Positions 10,121-17,714 of a stretch of 64,000 nucleotides of DNA are shown one piece after another. How positions within the stretch are numbered: position 1 is the stretch's first letter; each line of letters starts with the position of its first letter. Source of the DNA: Planctomycetota bacterium (GTDB lineage: Bacteria > Planctomycetota > UBA8742 > UBA2392); contig JADJRK010000001.1 of the NCBI GenBank assembly GCA_016712285.1, positions 2,418,001 to 2,482,000 of the forward strand. The letters are read 5' to 3'. The notes under the pieces are model-generated. The model ran no database searches. It worked only from the letters and a program-made list of their open reading frames with translations, and was not told the origin of the DNA. The position numbers and the translations under genes are program-made.

Positions 10121-11057
10121 ACGCAATGATGCCCTTGGTGACGTCAAGGAAGATGTCCTCGAGGTTCTGCGTCGCCGGCGCGATCGTTACCACCGGCACG
10201 CCGCGGCTTAGCAGTTCGCCCAGCAGGCCTGGGTTTGATTCAATCGGCTGCAGGAAGTTGAACACGATGATGCCGCGGTCAATCTCAACGCCGCCGATGT
10301 CGGGCAGGCTGCGGAGGATCGCCACCGCCTGGTCCGGCGAGCCCAGCACACGCAGCAGCAGCTTTTGCTGTTTGGATTGACCGCCCGTGCGCTGGTTCAG
10401 GATGTCCTGGATGTTGCCAGCCGCCAGCATGATGCCGCGCTCAATGATGCCGACGCTGTTACACATGTCCGACAGCTCGGTCAGGATGTGGCTTGAGATG
10501 ATGATCGTCTTGCCCAGCTTCTGCAGTTCTTTCAGCAGCAGGCGCAGCTCAATGCGCGCGCGCGGGTCAAGCCCCGCCGCGGGCTCGTCGAGAATCAGTA
10601 CCTTTGGGTCGTGCACCAGCGTCTTGGCCAGGCACAGGCGCTGGCGCATGCCTTTGCTTAGCACCGCCACGTCTCTGGTAGCAACGCTGGTCAGGTCGGT
10701 CAGTTCCATGATCTCGTCAACCAGCGACTTGCGCTTCTCGACGGGGATGCGGTAGGCCGCGGCGAAGAACTCAAGATACTCGCGAATCTCGACGCCTTCG
10801 TACACGCCGATGTAGTCGGGCATGTAGCCGATGATGGTGCGGATGTACTCGGGCTCGTCGAGCACCGAGACGCCGTCAATCACCAGGTCGCCGTAGTCGG
10901 GGTCCAGCAACGTGGCCATCATGCGCATCGTCGTCGTCTTGCCGGCGCCGTTGGGGCCGACAAAGCCGAAGATGTCTCCCTTGCCGATCTGGAACGAAAG
11001 GTCCCAGACAGCCCGGAAGTTACGGAAACTCTTGCACACATGCTGGACGTCAATCAT
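10119..11057 (-). CDS. ABC transporter ATP-binding protein
   Basis: A 312-residue ABC-2-type ATPase. Walker A is GPNGAGKTTT (about 34-43), the Q-loop region is GYMPDYIGVYEGV, the signature is LSKGMRQRL, Walker B is VLILDEPAAGLDP, and the switch His lies in IIISSHILTE. A C-terminal domain of about 90 residues follows. It heads the same way as the small membrane proteins upstream (minus strand, 56-bp gap to the next), but no obvious ABC permease is adjacent. Substrate unknown. Confidence 0.88.
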   Translation of the reverse strand: MIDVQHVCKSFRNFRAVWDLSFQIGKGDIFGFVGPNGAGKTTTMRMMATLLDPDYGDLVIDGVSVLDEPEYIRTIIGYMPDYIGVYEGVEIREYLEFFAAAYRIPVEKRKSLVDEIMELTDLTSVATRDVAVLSKGMRQRLCLAKTLVHDPKVLILDEPAAGLDPRARIELRLLLKELQKLGKTIIISSHILTELSDMCNSVGIIERGIMLAAGNIQDILNQRTGGQSKQQKLLLRVLGSPDQAVAILRSLPDIGGVEIDRGIIVFNFLQPIESNPGLLGELLSRGVPVVTIAPATQNLEDIFLDVTKGIIA

Positions 11058-11113
11058 GGGCGGCGATCATAGCGTATCAGGGGCGGCGCAGGGTAGTGCC
11101 ATGGCCGGCGCGC

Positions 11114-11392
11114 TTACTTGGTTTCGTCCTTGGCTTCCTTCACTTCTGCTTTTTCCTGTTTTTCGGCTTCGTCCTTGCCGGCTTTGAGCGCTTTGTCGGC
11201 CAGCATCTTCATGCTGGACGGCAGACCTTTGCCGAACAGGAAGCGCACGCCCAGGTAAATCAGGCCCAAGCCGATCAGCAACCCGACCGCGATCTTCAGC
11301 GCGTCCCAGACGATGCTGACCACCAGCAGGCAGACCACGACCACCACGATGGCAATCGCGATGTACTTGATCGTGGTCGGTGAGAGCGCCAT
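11114..11392 (-). CDS. Small two-helix membrane protein, function unknown
   Basis: A 92-residue protein. Two hydrophobic stretches (about 8-30, rich in Ile/Val, and 34-55, LKIAVGLLIGLGLIYLGVRF) precede a highly charged C-terminal tail rich in Lys, Glu and Asp (about 62-92). The start MALSPTT gives a sensible N-terminus; the frame remains open upstream but would run through the hairpin at 11425-11452. No recognised family. Confidence 0.6.
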   Translation of the reverse strand: MALSPTTIKYIAIAIVVVVVCLLVVSIVWDALKIAVGLLIGLGLIYLGVRFLFGKGLPSSMKMLADKALKAGKDEAEKQEKAEVKEAKDETK

Positions 11393-11424
11393 CGGTTCTC
11401 GTTCCGTAAGCAGTCTGCCAGCAC

Positions 11425-11452
11425 AAGCGGGGGCGCTGAAGCGCCCCCGCTT
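11425..11452 (-). terminator. Hairpin between two minus-strand membrane protein genes
   Basis: A 12-bp perfect stem (AAGCGGGGGCGC, loop TGAA, exact complement) 17 bp past the stop of the 450-residue gene. There is no T-run, so it may attenuate or stabilise rather than fully terminate. Confidence 0.5.
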
Positions 11453-11469
11453 GGCTGTCCGTGACCCGA

Positions 11470-12822
11470 CTACTCGAAGTTCTCGTTGAACCACTCGTCG
11501 GCGGCTTGTGACTCGGTGACGCCGGCGAAGTAGCTGTCTTCCTTCTCAAGCGTTTCGCGGCTCTCTTCAAGCAGCGCGGTCAACTTGGCCAACTCGTCCT
11601 TGTTCTCGGCCAGCTTGGCCCATTCGACCTGGTTCTTCATGCGGTCGATTTCAATCTCGATGCCCTCGCGCTTGTCCATCAACTGCCGCCGCTTGTTCTG
11701 CACCGCCTTGAGCAACGCCGCGGTTTCGCCCACCAGCTTCAGGCGCTTGTTGCCGTTGGTGTCTTTCTTGACGTCGTCCAGCGTGCGCAGGTTCTTGTCG
11801 CGCATCATGGTACGCAGCTTGTCCTCCTGCTCGACAAGGCTGGCCTGTTGCCGCTGTTCCGATTCCGCAAGCACCTTGAGCTTGTTGTCGATCTGGTTCA
11901 TCAGGCGCTGCAGCTCGGCCTGGGTCTTCATCGCGGCGCGGGTCGCTTCGTTGCCTCCCCACAGCGTGTTCAGGTCGAAGGCCTTATCGGGCTTCTGGTT
12001 TACCTTGGCGTCGTCGCTGCCGCCCCAGTAGCCGTCCACACCGCAGAACACCAAGCCGTACGTCGTGTGTTCCTTCTTGGTGTCGTCGTCCTTGAAGTCG
12101 ATGGTCCAGTCGTCGCCGCTGATCTTCACCGACGGGCCGTCGTACCCTGCGCCTTCCCAGTCGGGGTTTTCGCCGGCTTTGTAGCGCAGGAACTCGCCCC
12201 ACTTCTTGCCGCGCACGGCGTTCTGCACGGTGCTGTCGGTTTCATCGAGTCCCTGGTCCCAGCTCGGCGGCAAATAGCCGCCGGCCACCAGCTCATCGAG
12301 ACTGTGCGGGACGCGCTTGTGTTCTTCCTTGAACTGCTCGACGGCTGCCACCACCGGCGCACCCGCCTGCTCAGCGAACTCTTCGGTGTACATCACCTGC
12401 CACATGCCGGCACCCATGACGATCGCCCAGAAGCCGACCTGCAGCAGCGAAAGCAGAACGCCCGCGAACGCCATGCCCTTGGCGCGTTTGTTGCCGACCA
12501 GGCCCACCATGCCGAGAATCAGCGAGATCGGCGACAGGAAGCCGCAGAAGAGAAAGCTGACCAGCGAGATGATCAGGCTGCTCGCCGCCCACGAACCGCT
12601 GCCGCTCTGGCGGTAGGCCGCTGGGTTGAACATCTGGCGTGTCATGCCCCGGAAACCATGAGGTTGCGGGTAATGCTGCATCGGCGGTGGGCCATAGCCG
12701 GGTTGCGGCTGATAGCTGCCCGACTGCGGCATCGGCGCCGACTGCGGCGGATAGCCCGGCGGCGGTCCGTAACCCGAAGGGACGTTCATGCCCGAATGCG
12801 GGTCGTTGGGGGGCTGGTTCAT
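11470..12822 (-). CDS. Membrane protein with Pro/Gly-rich N-terminus and C-terminal coiled coil
   Basis: A 450-residue protein. Residues 1-58 are rich in Pro, Gly, Gln and Tyr (PSGYGPPPGYPPQ). Two hydrophobic segments at about 80-108 and 116-142 resemble the DUF4190 arrangement (SLIISLVSFLFCGF, then SPISLILGMVGLVGNKRAKG). A soluble domain follows, then a long charged helical region (about 290-440) that is probably coiled coil. DUF4190 similarity is inferred from the hydrophobic pattern. It starts 17 bp after the upstream dehydrogenase gene ends, so they are likely co-transcribed. Function unknown. Confidence 0.65.
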   Translation of the reverse strand: MNQPPNDPHSGMNVPSGYGPPPGYPPQSAPMPQSGSYQPQPGYGPPPMQHYPQPHGFRGMTRQMFNPAAYRQSGSGSWAASSLIISLVSFLFCGFLSPISLILGMVGLVGNKRAKGMAFAGVLLSLLQVGFWAIVMGAGMWQVMYTEEFAEQAGAPVVAAVEQFKEEHKRVPHSLDELVAGGYLPPSWDQGLDETDSTVQNAVRGKKWGEFLRYKAGENPDWEGAGYDGPSVKISGDDWTIDFKDDDTKKEHTTYGLVFCGVDGYWGGSDDAKVNQKPDKAFDLNTLWGGNEATRAAMKTQAELQRLMNQIDNKLKVLAESEQRQQASLVEQEDKLRTMMRDKNLRTLDDVKKDTNGNKRLKLVGETAALLKAVQNKRRQLMDKREGIEIEIDRMKNQVEWAKLAENKDELAKLTALLEESRETLEKEDSYFAGVTESQAADEWFNENFE

Positions 12823-12839
12823 ATTCGATGCTCCCGTCT

Positions 12840-13694
12840 TCAGTCGTACTTATAAAAACCGCGCTTGGTCTTTCGGCCAAGATGACCAGCCGCCACGTAC
12901 TTGCGCAGCAGCGGGCAAGGGCGGTACTTGCTGTCGCCCAGGTCGCGGTGCAGCACCTCAAGGATGGAAAGGCAGGTGTCCAGGCCGATCAGGTCGGCCA
13001 GTGCCAGCGGGCCGATCGGGTGGTTCATGCCCAGTTTCATGATGGTGTCGATGGCTTCAGCGCTGGCCACGCCTTCGTGCAGCGCGAAGATCGCCTCGTT
13101 GATCATCGGCAACAGCACGCGGTTGCTGACAAATCCGGGCGAGTCGTTGCAGGCCACGGGCGTCTTGCCCAGGCTGGTGGCGGTTTCCATGACCGCGTTG
13201 AATGTGCCGTCGTCGGTGTCGAGGCCGCGGATGACCTCAACAAGCTGCATCATGGGCACCGGGTTCATGAAGTGCATGCCAATGAAGCGCGCCGGGTTCT
13301 TCACGGTCGTGGCCAGCGTTGTGATGCTGATGCTGCTGGTGTTGCTGGCGACGATGGCGCTGTCAGGCGCAAACCCGCGCACGTTGGCGAAGATCTGGCG
13401 CTTGAGGTCAAGGTTTTCGGTGGCGGCTTCGATAATCAGGTCGCGATCTTTCAGCATCGCGTACTCGGTGCCCGGCGCGATCATGGCAAGAGCCGCGCCC
13501 ATTTGTGGCGGCTGTAACTTGCCCTTCTCGACCAGTTTGCCGAGTGACTTGGCAATGGTGTCCATGCCCTTTTTCAGGGCGTCCTGGTTGATGTCCAGCA
13601 TGACCACGTGGCGGCCGCTTGCCGCGAACACCTGTGCGATGCCGTTACCCATCTGGCCTGCGCCGATGATGCCGACGCGTTGAATGGCTGCCAT
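12840..13694 (-). CDS. 3-hydroxybutyryl-CoA / 3-hydroxyacyl-CoA dehydrogenase
   Basis: A 284-residue NAD-dependent enzyme oxidising 3-hydroxyacyl-CoA to 3-ketoacyl-CoA (beta-oxidation or butanoate metabolism). The Rossmann fold starts VGIIGAGQMGNGIAQ. The family motifs SNTSSISIT, GMHFMNPVPMMQLVEVI with the catalytic His, and NDSPGFVSNRVLLPMINEA are intact, and the C-terminal helical domain ends GRKTKRGFYKYD. The ATG (MAAIQRVGI) is preceded by GGAG at good spacing. Length matches FadB2/Hbd-type single-domain enzymes. No other beta-oxidation genes are adjacent. Confidence 0.92.
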   Translation of the reverse strand: MAAIQRVGIIGAGQMGNGIAQVFAASGRHVVMLDINQDALKKGMDTIAKSLGKLVEKGKLQPPQMGAALAMIAPGTEYAMLKDRDLIIEAATENLDLKRQIFANVRGFAPDSAIVASNTSSISITTLATTVKNPARFIGMHFMNPVPMMQLVEVIRGLDTDDGTFNAVMETATSLGKTPVACNDSPGFVSNRVLLPMINEAIFALHEGVASAEAIDTIMKLGMNHPIGPLALADLIGLDTCLSILEVLHRDLGDSKYRPCPLLRKYVAAGHLGRKTKRGFYKYD

Positions 13695-13861
13695 GCCTTG
13701 CTCCTGCAAGCTTGTGAAATTCCGGATGCCCCTGAACCCGTACCGTATCGGGCCGAAGAGTCTATCACGCAGGGTGAAGTATGAAAGCTCGCAGGACCCG
13801 CGTCATTTACGAAGCCACGGTCCGTTTGTAGCGACCGGCGAGTGTTGCGCTGGACGGCATA

Positions 13862-14140
13862 GCACGGCAACCGCACGAACCACAAGAACACGAAAACACG
13901 AAACAGGGCTTGCCGTAGTAGTAGTCGTTCATTGCTTTCGTGTTTTGGTGCTTTCGTGGTTCAAACATGCCGTTCTTGGCCGAGCATCGTGGTTCTTGAC
14001 TGATTTCTGTGTTGAGCAATAGAGTCAGTTCTCACCACTCGGCACAGCACAACGCCAAGCCGCAACGAGCGCCACGGCCGGGTTGGTGACTCGCGAGACC
14101 TGAACGCTGCCCAGCGTTGTGGCATTGCAGGGCCAGCAAA
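13862..14140. repeat. Approximately 279-bp tandem repeat, unit A
   Basis: First of two diverged direct copies in the gene-free gap between the dehydrogenase gene and the protease gene. It starts GCACGGCAACCGC, contains CACGAAAACACGAAAC and, about 60 bp on, the near-complement GCTTTCGTGTTTTGG, so each unit can fold into a long imperfect hairpin. It ends before the next GCACGGCAAC. Short open frames here have no start-site or codon support. Confidence 0.75.
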
Positions 14141-14390
14141 GCACGGCAACCACGCGAACCACAAAAGCACGAAAACACGAAACTGGGCTTGGCGTAGTAG
14201 TAATCCTCGAGTGCTTTCGTGCTTTTGTGCTTTCGTGGTTCAAACATGCCGTTCTTCGCCGCGCTTCGTGGTTCATGGCTGTTTGCAGTTGTCGGTAAGC
14301 GAGGCAATTTCACCACACGGCACAAGGCAACGCCAAGCCGCAAAGAACGCCACGAGCGGGTTGGTGACCCGCGAATCCTGAACACTGCCG
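14141..14390. repeat. Approximately 279-bp tandem repeat, unit B (diverged, slightly shorter)
   Basis: Second copy: GCACGGCAACCACGCG, then the same CACGAAAACACGAAAC / TTTCGTGCTTTTGTGC hairpin arms, the shared CAAACATGCCGTTCTT and GGGTTGGTGAC blocks, ending near TGAACACTGCC. The spacing of matching blocks to unit A is 278-279 bp. The rest of the gap up to 14603 holds no gene I can support. Confidence 0.75.
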
Positions 14391-14603
14391 TGGCGCTCTT
14401 GGCGCCCTGGCGATTGGCATTGTGGTGCAGTTCGGAAAGGCGCCGACTCCGAAGCTTGCACGCGACCCATGGCAGGCTGCGCCCAAATGCGACGGATTCT
14501 GGTAGTAGCGGCGCGCCGTGGACCGTATTTAACTGTCGTACGGAATACCATTGACCGTGGGCCCGCCCGGCGTGCCTGCCTACTTATTGAGGGAGCCCGT
14601 CCC

Positions 14604-17600
14604 ATGAGGACAACGCTTACCGTTTTGCTGCTGTTGCTCGCAGGTTCACTTTCAGCCCAAGGCGGGCCGCGACCCAAGCCGGTGCTTGACCCCTCGCAGG
14701 GCGCACCAGGCGCCCGCTACCCGGCCCTTACCCCGGACAAACAGACCGTCGTGTTCAGCCTGCACGGCGACCTCTGGTCGATCCCGGCCGCCGGCGGGCG
14801 CGCGAATCGCCTGACGTTGCATGACGCCTATGACAGCCGCCCGCTGGTCACACCCGATGGCAAGCAGGTGGTGTTCGTCAGCGACCGCGCCGGCAGCTAC
14901 GACATCTGGATCATGCCCATCGACGGCGGCACTCCGCGCCGCCTGACGCACCACTTTGCCTCAGATGTGCCCAACGCCTTTACCGCCGACGGCAAGAACC
15001 TGCTGTTCACCAGCACGCGCGCCATGGGCTGGAGCCGGGGCGGCAGCACGGAAATCTGGTCGGTGCCCCTTGCCGGCGGCACACCCACGCGCGTAACGTT
15101 CACGGGCGCCAACTCGGCTTCTACGCCGGATAATGGCGACACGCTGTACTTCGTGTCGGGGCCCAGCGACGCCAAGGTGCAGGAGTACACGGGCACTGCC
15201 AACGACCGCCTGTACGTGCAGCGCGGCAGCCAGCCCGCCGAAGAGATTCTGTACTTCCAGGGCAACAGCCGCGAGCCAAGCATAAGCCGCGACGGCAAGC
15301 GCCTGCACTTCACGCGCGAGGTCAACGGCAGCTTTGAGTTGTTCTTCTGCGACACGGCAAGCCAGACATGCGAGCAGGTCACCAGCCTGGGCGAAGACGG
15401 CCTCAGCATGGTGGCCTACGCCCCTGACGACAGCATGATTGTGTTCGGCTGGAAGTTCTATCTGTGGACGCTGGACCTGACGGCCAAGGACGCCAAGCCC
15501 AAGTTGCTGAAGATCGAGATACGCGAGGACAGCAGCGGCGAAAAACTGGTTGAGCGCCGCTTCAGCGAGGGCGTCAGCCGCGCCAGCCTGAGTGCCGACG
15601 GCCGACGCACCGTGTTCAGTCTCGGCGGCGACCTGTGGGTGATGGACGCCAACGGCGGCACCGCAACCGCGGTGACCAACGATGCCTTCCAGAACGACAA
15701 CCCCAAGTTCTCGCCCGACGGCAAGACCATCAGCTTCTACAGCAACCGCAGCGGCAACAGCGACATCTGGCTGATTGACGCCAACGGCCAGAACCTGCGC
15801 CAGTTCACGAACAACCCGGCCGACGAGTTCTTCCAGAACTGGAGCCCGGACGGTCAGTCCATCGTCTTCTGCAGCACGCGCAGCGGCAACAAGGACATCT
15901 GGGTGCGCAAGGTCGACGGCTCGGCCGAAGTGCAGCTCACGACCGACCAGGCCAACGACGACGACCCCGCCTTCAGCCCCGACGGCCGCTTTGTGCTGTT
16001 TGACAGCGGGCGCGGCAGCCCCAACAGTGCCAACATCTGGATCATGGATGCCGACGGCGGCAACCAGCGCCGCGTGTACGGCAGCACAGCCATCGAAGAA
16101 GTGCCGGTCATGAGCCCGGATGGCCGCTTCATCCTGTTCGACCGCATCACCCGCGGCGGCACGTTTGTGCGCCAGGAAGTCGTGATGACCGACCTGGCCG
16201 GCAGCGGAGAGGTCGTGATCGCCACCGGCGCTCACGGCTGCTTCACGCCCGACGGCAAAGAAATCCTGTTCGTGACCGCCGACGGCAAGCTGAATTACAC
16301 GCCAACGCCGCTGGGCATCCAGAGCGGGCGCAGCGTGCCGTTTGTGGCATCGCGCAAGGTCAGCGAGAAGGCCGAGATGCTCAAGGCCTTTGACGAGGCG
16401 CATGCCGCGTACCTTGAGTCGTTCTATGACCCCAAGTTCCACGGCAAAGACTGGGTGGCACTGGGCAAGCAGTACCGCGCGCTGGTCGAGGCGTCAGGCT
16501 GCCGCGAAGAGTTCCTGTACTACCTCAACCGCATGGTCGGTGAAGTCAGCGCCAGCCACAGCGGCGCATCCAACCGCACCATGTTCACCGAGCGCACCGA
16601 GACAGGCTACCTGGGCCTGGAGCTGGTGCCCGAGCGCATCCAGGGCAACCGCATGCGCCTGCGCGTCGCGGAAGTAGAGAAGGGCGGCCCCGGCGATGCC
16701 GCATGGATACGCAAGGGCGACTACGTCTTCCGCATTGACCGCAAGCCGCTGGCAATCACGGATGATTTCTATGAGCACCTGGACGGCAAAGTCGGTGTCG
16801 AGACCAGCCTGTTCGTCGCCGACAACCCCGAAGGCAACAACTTCCGCGAAGTGAAGCTCACGCCCGAAAGCTGGGCCCAGCGCCGCCAGCGCATGTACAT
16901 GCAGTTCGTGATCGGCAACAAGCAGGCGGCTGCGCAGCAGACCCGCGGCCAGGTTGCCTACGTGCACATCCCCGGCATGAACCAGACCGCGCTGAACAAC
17001 TTCCAGAACGAACTGGCCAGCCCCGCGGTGCAGGGAGCCAAGGCCCTGATCATTGACGTGCGCGACAACGGCGGCGGCAACATCCACCAGCAGTTGATCG
17101 ACCTGCTGTCACGCAAGCCGTATGCGTACATGACGCTGCGTGACGGCCGCCGCATCAACCAACCGACGGTGCACTGGGACCGCCCGATTGTCGTGCTGAT
17201 CAACGAGCGCAGCTACAGCGACGCGGAAGTCTTCCCGCATGCGCTGAAGACACTGGGCATGGCAACGATTATCGGCGTGCAGACGCCGGGCGCGGTCATT
17301 GGCACACGCGACATTCGCTTGTCCGACGGCACCAGCTGGCGCCTGCCCAGCACCGGGTTCTTCAACTGGGACGGCACGAACCAGGAACACAACGGCTGCA
17401 AGCCGGACATTGAAGTGCTGATCACGCCCGCCGACATCCTGGCCGGCCGTGACACGCAGCTGGCCAAGGCGATCGAGGTGGCGCAGGAGCAAGCCCGCAA
17501 CGGCGGCAAGACACCGACCACGACCAAACAGCCGGAACAGCCCAAGCCGAACAAGCCATTGAAAGAAGGTGAGTTCACCGAACCCGCAGCCTTGCCCTGG

Positions 17601-17606
17601 GAATAG
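14604..17606 (+). CDS. Tricorn-like protease with beta-propeller, PDZ and S41 peptidase domains
   Basis: A 1000-residue secreted protein. The signal peptide ends near LLLLLAGSLSAQG. Residues about 45-600 hold WD40-like/TolB propeller repeats (many copies of the type SPDGKTISFYSNRSGNSDIW). A core domain follows with SASHSG (Ser651, His652), a PDZ domain (about 665-755), and the peptidase domain with IIDVRDNGGGN, NERSYSDAEVFPHALKTLG (Ser872, Asp873) and GTNQEHNG (Glu928). These fit the tricorn catalytic Ser-His, nucleophile Ser-Asp and Glu, so it is likely active. The C-terminal tail is Pro/Lys-rich. Probable role is periplasmic or extracellular peptide degradation. An intrinsic terminator follows. 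Confidence 0.9.
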   Translation: MRTTLTVLLLLLAGSLSAQGGPRPKPVLDPSQGAPGARYPALTPDKQTVVFSLHGDLWSIPAAGGRANRLTLHDAYDSRPLVTPDGKQVVFVSDRAGSYDIWIMPIDGGTPRRLTHHFASDVPNAFTADGKNLLFTSTRAMGWSRGGSTEIWSVPLAGGTPTRVTFTGANSASTPDNGDTLYFVSGPSDAKVQEYTGTANDRLYVQRGSQPAEEILYFQGNSREPSISRDGKRLHFTREVNGSFELFFCDTASQTCEQVTSLGEDGLSMVAYAPDDSMIVFGWKFYLWTLDLTAKDAKPKLLKIEIREDSSGEKLVERRFSEGVSRASLSADGRRTVFSLGGDLWVMDANGGTATAVTNDAFQNDNPKFSPDGKTISFYSNRSGNSDIWLIDANGQNLRQFTNNPADEFFQNWSPDGQSIVFCSTRSGNKDIWVRKVDGSAEVQLTTDQANDDDPAFSPDGRFVLFDSGRGSPNSANIWIMDADGGNQRRVYGSTAIEEVPVMSPDGRFILFDRITRGGTFVRQEVVMTDLAGSGEVVIATGAHGCFTPDGKEILFVTADGKLNYTPTPLGIQSGRSVPFVASRKVSEKAEMLKAFDEAHAAYLESFYDPKFHGKDWVALGKQYRALVEASGCREEFLYYLNRMVGEVSASHSGASNRTMFTERTETGYLGLELVPERIQGNRMRLRVAEVEKGGPGDAAWIRKGDYVFRIDRKPLAITDDFYEHLDGKVGVETSLFVADNPEGNNFREVKLTPESWAQRRQRMYMQFVIGNKQAAAQQTRGQVAYVHIPGMNQTALNNFQNELASPAVQGAKALIIDVRDNGGGNIHQQLIDLLSRKPYAYMTLRDGRRINQPTVHWDRPIVVLINERSYSDAEVFPHALKTLGMATIIGVQTPGAVIGTRDIRLSDGTSWRLPSTGFFNWDGTNQEHNGCKPDIEVLITPADILAGRDTQLAKAIEVAQEQARNGGKTPTTTKQPEQPKPNKPLKEGEFTEPAALPWE

Positions 17607-17620
17607 TCATTGCCATTCCG

Positions 17621-17653
17621 AAGGCCCCGCGCACGCGCGGGGCCTTTCTCTTT
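17621..17653 (+). terminator. Intrinsic terminator after the tricorn-like gene
   Basis: A 12-bp perfect stem AAGGCCCCGCGC, loop AC, exact complement, followed by TCTCTTTC, 14 bp after the stop codon. Confidence 0.8.
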
Positions 17654-17714
17654 CGTGCCCTACACAACGCGGGTGTGGTGTGTACGCTGCGCGCGCCTCT
17701 TGCGGAGCAACGCC

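Noticed and set aside
13800..14470. Several short open frames in the repeat region
   Set aside because: They arise from the tandem hairpin repeats, have no ribosome-binding sites, and their translations are repeat artefacts.
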